A stretch of DNA of 10,874 nucleotides. Origin: Tannerellaceae bacterium. GTDB lineage: Bacteria; Bacteroidota; Bacteroidia; Bacteroidales; Tannerellaceae. The notes under the pieces are model-generated. The model ran no database searches, was not told the DNA's origin, and saw only the letters and a program-made list of their open reading frames with translations. Where the stretch lies: positions 1-10,874 of the forward strand of contig JAIRYL010000051.1 in the NCBI GenBank assembly GCA_031267775.1. The letters are read 5' to 3'. The position numbers and the translations under genes are program-made. Positions 7,580 to 10,874 of this stretch are shown in pieces. Every line of letters begins with the position of its first letter. Within the stretch, counting starts at the first letter, position 1.

Positions 7580-8014
7580 CTAAGACTCTGATTTCTCCGT
7601 TTCCTCGGCAAAGCCTAAAACATAGCCGTTATTATCTTTAAGGTAAAATTCTTTTATTCCGTACCATGTCCGTTTTATTTCGGTAACTTGAACGCCTTTA
7701 TTTTTCAGTTCGGCATGAAAATCATCCATTCCCTTGCCTTCCATATAGAAAGAAACGCTGGCTCCGATAGAAGTTTTTTCGGCAAGAACAACATCTTCAT
7801 GGAAACTGTCGGAACGTTGGAACATCCACTCTACTCCGTCTTTTTTCAACATGGCATAGACATACTCTTTTCCGTCGGATAATTGTTGTTCGACGCCGTC
7901 TTGTGTAACGGGAACAGCCATTATTAGCTCAAAGCCTAAATTCTCACCGTAAAATTGTACGGTTTTCCGGATATCGGCAACTGCCAAATTGGGGGTTAAT
8001 TTACTTAATTTCAT
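7580..8014 (-). CDS. VOC superfamily (glyoxalase/bleomycin-resistance fold) protein
   Basis: A 144-residue protein with one complete pair of beta-alpha-beta-beta-beta modules. The first module is LTPNLAVADIRKTVQFYGEN with LGFEL (residues 6-30), the classic opening in which the two partners approach each other. The second covers about 83-137, from ASVSFYMEGKGMDDFHAELK to WYGIKEFYLKDNNGYVLGFA, with Glu137 at the usual metal-ligand position of the last strand. The VOC fold hosts glyoxalases, dioxygenases, epimerases and drug-binding proteins, and nothing here fixes the substrate. It is last in a minus-strand unit after araC and a broken YjbR-like gene (13-nt gap) and is followed by a good terminator. 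The ATG at 8014 has no Shine-Dalgarno, normal for this group. Confidence 0.87.
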   Translation of the reverse strand: MKLSKLTPNLAVADIRKTVQFYGENLGFELIMAVPVTQDGVEQQLSDGKEYVYAMLKKDGVEWMFQRSDSFHEDVVLAEKTSIGASVSFYMEGKGMDDFHAELKNKGVQVTEIKRTWYGIKEFYLKDNNGYVLGFAEETEKSES

Positions 8015-8027
8015 TTTACTATCTATT

Positions 8028-8232
8028 TTATCGGTTTAAAATTTCATTCTGTATCTTTTTACTCAACGAATTAAAAATTAATTCATACGAATTATCCAGC
8101 AATTGTTTCAGCATCGTTTCGGAGACGTTTCCATTCAGAAGCGCCGAGCTTCAATGCGTCCCATTCCTGTTTATAATCCTCTTCAACGCCTTTTTTAGAG
8201 AGGCAATGCTCTTGTATGAAATCGTACTTCAT
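8028..8232 (-). pseudogene. Broken MmcQ/YjbR-family gene (internal deletion plus frameshift)
   Basis: Two pieces of one family are readable in different frames. From the ATG at 8232 the frame gives MKYDFIQEHCLSKKGVEEDY, the N-terminus of MmcQ/YjbR proteins (family pattern: E..YCLSKKGVTE). It then jumps to KQEWDALKLG, which resembles the late NKxHWN block, and stops at 8092 after 46 codons. In another frame, ending at 8028, the C-terminal signature NVSETMLKQLLDNSYELIF followed by NSLSKKIQNEILNR is intact. Family members are about 115-120 residues; here roughly the central half is missing and a frameshift separates the two ends. The remnant sits between araC and the VOC gene with small gaps, so it was once the middle gene of that unit. 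Members of the family have a CyaY-like fold and no well-defined role. The loss is probably tolerated without affecting the VOC reading frame. Confidence 0.75.
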
Positions 8233-8295
8233 GCCGTTAATTTTCAGCAAATGTACGCGGAGCGAGCAAAACGGATTGTGTAAAAAATCGACTTT

Positions 8296-9039
8296 TTAAC
8301 GACGGATCTTGCCGGGAGTATCGCCCGACAGGATTTTAAAATCTTTAATCAGATGCGCGTGGTCGTAATATCCACATTCTACGGCAACAGATAACAGGTC
8401 GCTGTGGGGGTGGCTTCGTAAATATCGTAAAGCATATTTAAACCTGATTATTCCGGCAAATGTTTTAGGGCTGACGCCGATTGAGCATTTGAATTTCCGT
8501 TCGAAGTGTCTTTGGCACAAACAAACATTGGAAGCCGTTTCCGAAAGGGATACTTGTCCTTTTGCCAAATAAATCAAATCAACGGCTCGAATAATTTGCC
8601 TGTCGGACCGATATAAATAAGGGAGGCGGTTTATCAGATAATTATCCGTATGTTTAATGATTTCTTCCGCTAATTGTTTTTCAGGCAATGTGTCATAAAA
8701 AGACTTGCCAAACAGCGTTTCGACCGACGTTAATTCAACATTTCTATCGGTAAATTCCTCAACAGAAACACGGGTAAAGGCTGTAATACCCATTGGTTTG
8801 AAACGAATACCGAACATTTGTACGGAATTCTGATTATTTACATTAAGAAACGTGGTCATTGTGCCTGCAATTCCGGCATAGAAAGTGTTCTTTGTTTTAT
8901 CAACAGAAAAGATAATATCAACACAACCATCGGGAAGAATCTTGTATGATTTTCTTTCTCCCGTAAAACCATTGCTAATCCAATAAGTTTCGATATACGG
9001 AGATAATAATGCGTCGGGTTGATATTCTTTGTATAACAT
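8296..9039 (-). CDS. AraC-family transcriptional regulator with DUF6597-like N-terminal domain
   Basis: A 247-residue regulator. The N-terminal domain (about 1-130) carries LSPYIETYW and LPDGCVDIIF (35-44), hallmarks of the DUF6597-type sensor fused to AraC DNA-binding domains. The C-terminal AraC domain has a first helix-turn-helix at about 165-184 (SLSETASNVCLCQRHFERKF) and a second at about 214-236 (DLLSVAVECGYYDHAHLIKDF), ending SGDTPGKIRR. I chose the ATG at 9039 (MLYKEYQPDA); a TTG at 9048 would add MKY but is less likely. It precedes the YjbR remnant by 63 nt and the VOC gene, and probably regulates its own unit. Its upstream region is invaded by the fold-back element at 9084-9240. The effector is unknown. 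Confidence 0.9.
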   Translation of the reverse strand: MLYKEYQPDALLSPYIETYWISNGFTGERKSYKILPDGCVDIIFSVDKTKNTFYAGIAGTMTTFLNVNNQNSVQMFGIRFKPMGITAFTRVSVEEFTDRNVELTSVETLFGKSFYDTLPEKQLAEEIIKHTDNYLINRLPYLYRSDRQIIRAVDLIYLAKGQVSLSETASNVCLCQRHFERKFKCSIGVSPKTFAGIIRFKYALRYLRSHPHSDLLSVAVECGYYDHAHLIKDFKILSGDTPGKIRR

Positions 9040-9056
9040 ATATTTCAAGGCGTTTG

Positions 9057-9064
9057 CAAAAATA
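9057..9064 (-). promoter_or_regulatory. Possible -7 box of araC
   Basis: The minus strand reads TATTTTTG, a TAnnTTTG match 17 nt upstream of the chosen ATG. The -33 position, about 20 nt further, falls at the very edge of the inserted element beginning at 9084, and no TTTG is visible there. The match is AT-rich and could be accidental. Confidence 0.35.
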
Positions 9065-9083
9065 CGCTTTTCATTTTGATTTA

Positions 9084-9240
9084 GGAGGCGTCGGGAAATA
9101 AATCATCCATTTATCGGCCTGTTTTCCGCCATCCTTCAGTCTGAAAAATACTTACATACCCCGGTATGCGCGCATTTTCAGGCTTCGTCCGGCAAAAAAC
9201 AGTTCCAATAAATCGGTATGATTTATTTCCAGGCGCCTCC
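9084..9240. mobile_element. 157-bp fold-back MITE-like element with TTA target duplication
   Basis: The whole segment is one large imperfect palindrome. Its ends are GGAGGCG...CGCCTCC, and the inner arms GGAAATAAATCAT and ATGATTTATTTCC match exactly. Matching continues inward (CTGTTTT, CTGAAAA) to the centre CATACC-CC-GGTATG at 9155-9168. Identity between arms is roughly four in five by hand alignment. It is flanked by the direct repeats TTA (9081-9083) and TTA (9241-9243), as expected for a 3-bp target duplication. There is no coding capacity, so it would be mobilised in trans. A TNA duplication of 3 bp is known for IS5-family members of the IS1031 group, a possible but unproven parent. As RNA it would form a long hairpin. 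It separates araC from its upstream region. Confidence 0.72.
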
Positions 9241-9258
9241 TTACTTTAAAATAAGTTC

Positions 9259-9266
9259 TATCTTTG
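9259..9266 (+). promoter_or_regulatory. Promoter-like TATCTTTG box facing right
   Basis: TATCTTTG matches TAnnTTTG on the plus strand, 16 bp outside the fold-back element. It points toward the tyrosine-recombinase relic at 9684, with no intact gene in between. No -33 TTTG at the standard spacing. It could be the surviving promoter of a lost gene. Confidence 0.3.
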
Positions 9267-9683
9267 TAAAAGCGTTCTTTCAAGCGATAAAATAAAGCAA
9301 ATCTCAAAGCCGGTTTATTTTATATTTTGGCTGTTATCTGTATAAGTAAAAGTAGGGAAATTGAGACGTAAATGTACTGTTTAACGGCTTTACGGGATAT
9401 ATTATACTGAATTTTGCGCAAAATGCCGTATTTTCACACTTCATTCATTTGAAATATCGTATATGAAGCCAAATATTGGAAACGGGATAACAGCAAACCG
9501 TCCTCAAAGTAAAGGGTTTGCAGGCAAGGCCAGATGCCAGAGGTTCTGTGCGGAGTATTAATAATGGTATCGTTATAGACCCTATTTTTGTTTTGTCAAG
9601 ACTTTTTAGGATATAGAAAACAGCATTTTATACTGATTTTACAGAAAAACAGGGACTGAGGTGGACAAAAATATTAAAAATAA
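9267..9683. other. Non-coding stretch, no gene recognised
   Basis: About 420 bp between the fold-back element and the recombinase relic. Both strands are interrupted by frequent stops. The longest suggestive frame (about 9379-9561, +) includes an ATG at 9463 (MKPNIGNGITANRPQ) but shows no family resemblance, start signal or partner. It may include unrecognisable 5' remains of the recombinase gene. Confidence 0.4.
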
Positions 9684-9974
9684 ATCAAGTCGAAAAGACC
9701 GTTGAAGCCAAAGCTGCCGCAAGTGAACGATGCGAGTCAGCCGGCGCTTGATGCGCTTAGAGAAAAACTGTTGCTAAAAAGCTACAGTCGGAATACGCAA
9801 CGGACTTACTATTACGAGTTTGCATAGCTTTTGTATGTTCTGAAAAAACATTGCCGCATCAACGCTGTAAAGTTTTACTTCGAGCAGGTTTTGGGACGTG
9901 AAAAACTACACTGATAATGTACGGGTAGCGCAAAAAGACTTGAAAAAATAAAAAGTCCGCTGGATGACCTGTAA
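9684..9974 (+). pseudogene. Relic of a tyrosine recombinase (XerD/phage-integrase type)
   Basis: Pieces of one Bacteroidota-style site-specific integrase remain. From 9684 the frame reads RPLKPKLPQVNDASQPALDA and then LLLKSYSRNTQRTYYYEF, the first helix pair of the core-binding (SAM-like) domain. An in-frame TAG follows at 9825. The frame resumes LLYVLKKH and fuses abruptly to RINAVKFYFEQVLGREK, normally about 35-40 residues further on, then stops at 9912. After that VAQKDLKK and, one frame over, KSPLDDL with stop at 9972 are the extreme C-terminus of such enzymes. The whole catalytic domain with the R...HxxR...Y residues is gone. At least one nonsense codon, two deletions and a frameshift make it inactive. 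It lies about 100 bp upstream of the inverted repeat that opens the AT-rich cassette-like gene. Confidence 0.78.
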
Positions 9975-10070
9975 AAGTTCGTTTTTTTATGTAGAAAAAT
10001 GCGTAAAATACTTATAATAAATATTTTGACTAAATTTTAGGCTGATGATGCGAAGTTCGTCTATTTATGA

Positions 10071-10088
10071 GTTATGTGCAATTTTGGC
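10071..10088 (+). repeat. Left copy of an 18-bp inverted repeat bracketing the AT-rich gene
   Basis: GTTATGTGCAATTTTGGC here is the reverse complement of 10820-10837 except for one base (17/18). The match stops abruptly on both sides. The outer GTTATGTGC is placed like the R' core (G/TT) of an integron attC site or cassette junction. GCGAAG about 15 bp further left also appears, at a similar distance, beyond the right copy in the mirrored orientation. Confidence 0.8.
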
Positions 10089-10122
10089 TAAAGGGTGGTT
10101 GAAGAATATAACGAAAAAAGAC

Positions 10123-10152
10123 TTGACGAATAAAGTAAAAAAATAGTATAAA
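10123..10152 (+). promoter_or_regulatory. Sigma70-like promoter candidate of the AT-rich gene
   Basis: TTGACG (10123-10128) and TATAAA (10147-10152) with an 18-nt spacer resemble the classical -35/-10 pair rather than the Bacteroidota TTTG/TAnnTTTG type. Initiation would fall near 10159, leaving a very short leader around the AAGGA. An alternative with a longer leader is TTGGCT (10084-10089) and TATAAC (10107-10112) with a 17-nt spacer. The sequence is extremely AT-rich, so chance matches are easy. Confidence 0.35.
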
Positions 10153-10168
10153 ATAAAAAGGACGGCAA

Positions 10169-10804
10169 ATGAAAATGGTTAAAATAATAAGATGGTGGCC
10201 TGTAAATATAAATTTTGAATTATTATATAAACGCCCTCGTGTTGATTATAGAATAAGTGAGTATATTTTTGAATATATTACTCAAAATATATTTATCCCC
10301 TACAATATTAATGAAATAGAAAATTATAATGTTGTTTTGGCATTTGATACATATGATATAAAGCGGCATAGATATTATTTTCCATATAAATCACCATATA
10401 ATACAGATACGACAAAATATGCTTCAATGGAAATTAATAAGGAAAACAATGGAAAAAAGTATTTTAAAATTCATATTGATTGCTGTTCTACAGAATTAGA
10501 TGAAAATACAAAATCAATTGATTATGCAAATATCGTATATAATATGTTCGGCGATTATATTGTAAAGCATTTTAAAAAAACAATCAAAGAAATAAAACAA
10601 ATTGTGGATACGACCAAAAAAGGAATGGATTATGAATTAATTGGAAGTTTTGAACATCCTTCTCCATTTATTAATCAAAAATATCTTTATGATAATGAAT
10701 GTGGTTTGGAAGAAATAAGTATTGACGGTTTTATTAATGGTATAATAAGACCGGGAAATATACCAATGAATATTAAAGAAGAATATATAAAATATTATGA
10801 ATAA
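10169..10804 (+). CDS. Unknown 211-residue protein, AT-rich, probably horizontally acquired
   Basis: I do not recognise a family. The protein is soluble-looking (no signal peptide, no membrane segment), rich in Ile, Lys, Asn and Tyr, with a mixed alpha/beta pattern. Features include IIRWWPVNINFELLY near the start, YYFPYKSPYNTD (about 70-81), FKIHIDCCSTELDENTKS (about 99-116), a helical YIVKHFKKTIKEIKQIVDTT (about 129-148) and an acidic middle. The ATG at 10169 is preceded by AAGGA at 10158-10162 with 6-nt spacing. The other genes here lack a clear Shine-Dalgarno. Base composition is about one quarter G+C by eye in sampled lines, against around half in uxuA, and codons are A/T-ending. It is alone, on the plus strand, and bracketed by the 18-bp inverted repeat. 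Small orphan proteins of this kind in cassettes are often toxin, immunity or phage-defence components, but no motif here supports any of these. Confidence 0.8.
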   Translation: MKMVKIIRWWPVNINFELLYKRPRVDYRISEYIFEYITQNIFIPYNINEIENYNVVLAFDTYDIKRHRYYFPYKSPYNTDTTKYASMEINKENNGKKYFKIHIDCCSTELDENTKSIDYANIVYNMFGDYIVKHFKKTIKEIKQIVDTTKKGMDYELIGSFEHPSPFINQKYLYDNECGLEEISIDGFINGIIRPGNIPMNIKEEYIKYYE

Positions 10805-10819
10805 AAAATAATGGAATAC

Positions 10820-10837
10820 GCCAAAACTGCACATAAC
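10820..10837 (+). repeat. Right copy of the 18-bp inverted repeat
   Basis: GCCAAAACTGCACATAAC begins 15 bp after the stop codon of the AT-rich gene and is the reverse complement of 10071-10088 with one mismatch. In attC terms GCACATAAC would be the R'' core complementary to GTTATGTGC. Confidence 0.8.
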
Positions 10838-10874
10838 AGGTCTGTTTACGCTTCGCCGCCGTTGGCGGCTCGGC
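10829..10874 (+). other. attC-like site, left half only (cut by window edge)
   Basis: Directly after the AT-rich gene the sequence turns GC-rich. It runs GCACATAAC, a short spacer, GTTTACGCTTCGCC, then a hairpin GCCGCC-GTT-GGCGGC at 10855-10869. The order of a core-site-like box just after a stop codon followed by a GC-rich foldable segment is that of an integron attC site. The second half (complement of GTTTACGC and a closing GTTATGTGC) would lie beyond the window. The core deviates from strict RYYYAAC. An alternative is the terminal repeat and flank of an unknown transposable element. Confidence 0.4.

Noticed and set aside
7565..7580. GGCGGC-AGAC-GCCGCC hairpin as terminator of the VOC gene
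   Set aside because: It has no T tract on the minus strand; the hairpin at 7503-7530 is the better terminator.
7327..7611. 94-codon minus-strand ORF past the VOC gene
   Set aside because: It overlaps the end of the VOC gene in another frame, crosses the terminator hairpin and has a low-complexity composition.
9463..9561. Short ORF beginning MKPNIGNGITANRPQ
   Set aside because: Only 32 codons, no ribosome-binding site or homology signal, in a stop-rich region.
10055..10082. XerCD dif-like site at the left inverted repeat (TTATGTGCAAT resembles a XerD arm)
   Set aside because: The 11 bp located 6 bp upstream (GTTCGTCTATT) does not resemble a XerC arm, and the right copy has no partner arm at 6-bp spacing either.

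Overview
The window looks like a chromosomal segment of a member of the Bacteroidota, probably Bacteroidales. It contains a TonB-dependent receptor with an N-terminal carboxypeptidase-regulatory-like domain, promoter-like boxes of the Bacteroidota type (TAnnTTTG), native genes without Shine-Dalgarno sequences, a Bacteroidota-style site-specific recombinase relic, and an AraC regulator with a DUF6597-like N-terminus. No rRNA, tRNA or CRISPR array was seen.

Layout. (1) Positions 2-442 (+) are the C-terminal part of an IS701/IS4-like DDE transposase that runs off the left edge. (2) Positions 507-6286 are a long minus-strand block. Read in the direction of transcription it is a LacI-type regulator, an SDR fructuronate reductase/mannonate oxidoreductase (UxuB type), mannonate dehydratase UxuA, a small Fur-family metalloregulator and a TonB-dependent receptor. 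The first three form a compact hexuronate-catabolism unit (fructuronate to mannonate to 2-keto-3-deoxygluconate) with a LacI-like operator upstream. The Fur gene follows uxuA by only 12 nt but probably belongs functionally with the receptor, whose promoter overlaps a perfect 13-bp palindrome. (3) Positions 6287-7502 are a 1.2-kb gene-poor gap with two 11-bp-period tandem repeats. (4) Positions 7503-9064 hold a second minus-strand unit: AraC regulator, a wrecked MmcQ/YjbR-family gene, and a VOC/glyoxalase-fold protein followed by a clear terminator. (5) Positions 9081-9243 are a 157-bp fold-back MITE-like element flanked by TTA direct repeats, immediately upstream of araC. (6) Positions 9684-9974 are a heavily deleted tyrosine recombinase. 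(7) From 10071 to the right edge is a very AT-rich single gene of unknown function. It has its own sigma70-like promoter candidates and a real Shine-Dalgarno sequence, is bracketed by an 18-bp inverted repeat (17/18), and is followed by a GC-rich hairpin. This resembles an integron-type gene cassette with an attC-like 3' site and is the most unusual part of the window.

The left two thirds are ordinary sugar-acid and metal or nutrient uptake functions. The right third is a decaying, mobile-element-scarred zone with a probable foreign gene. All family calls come from reading the translations by eye; no database search was run.
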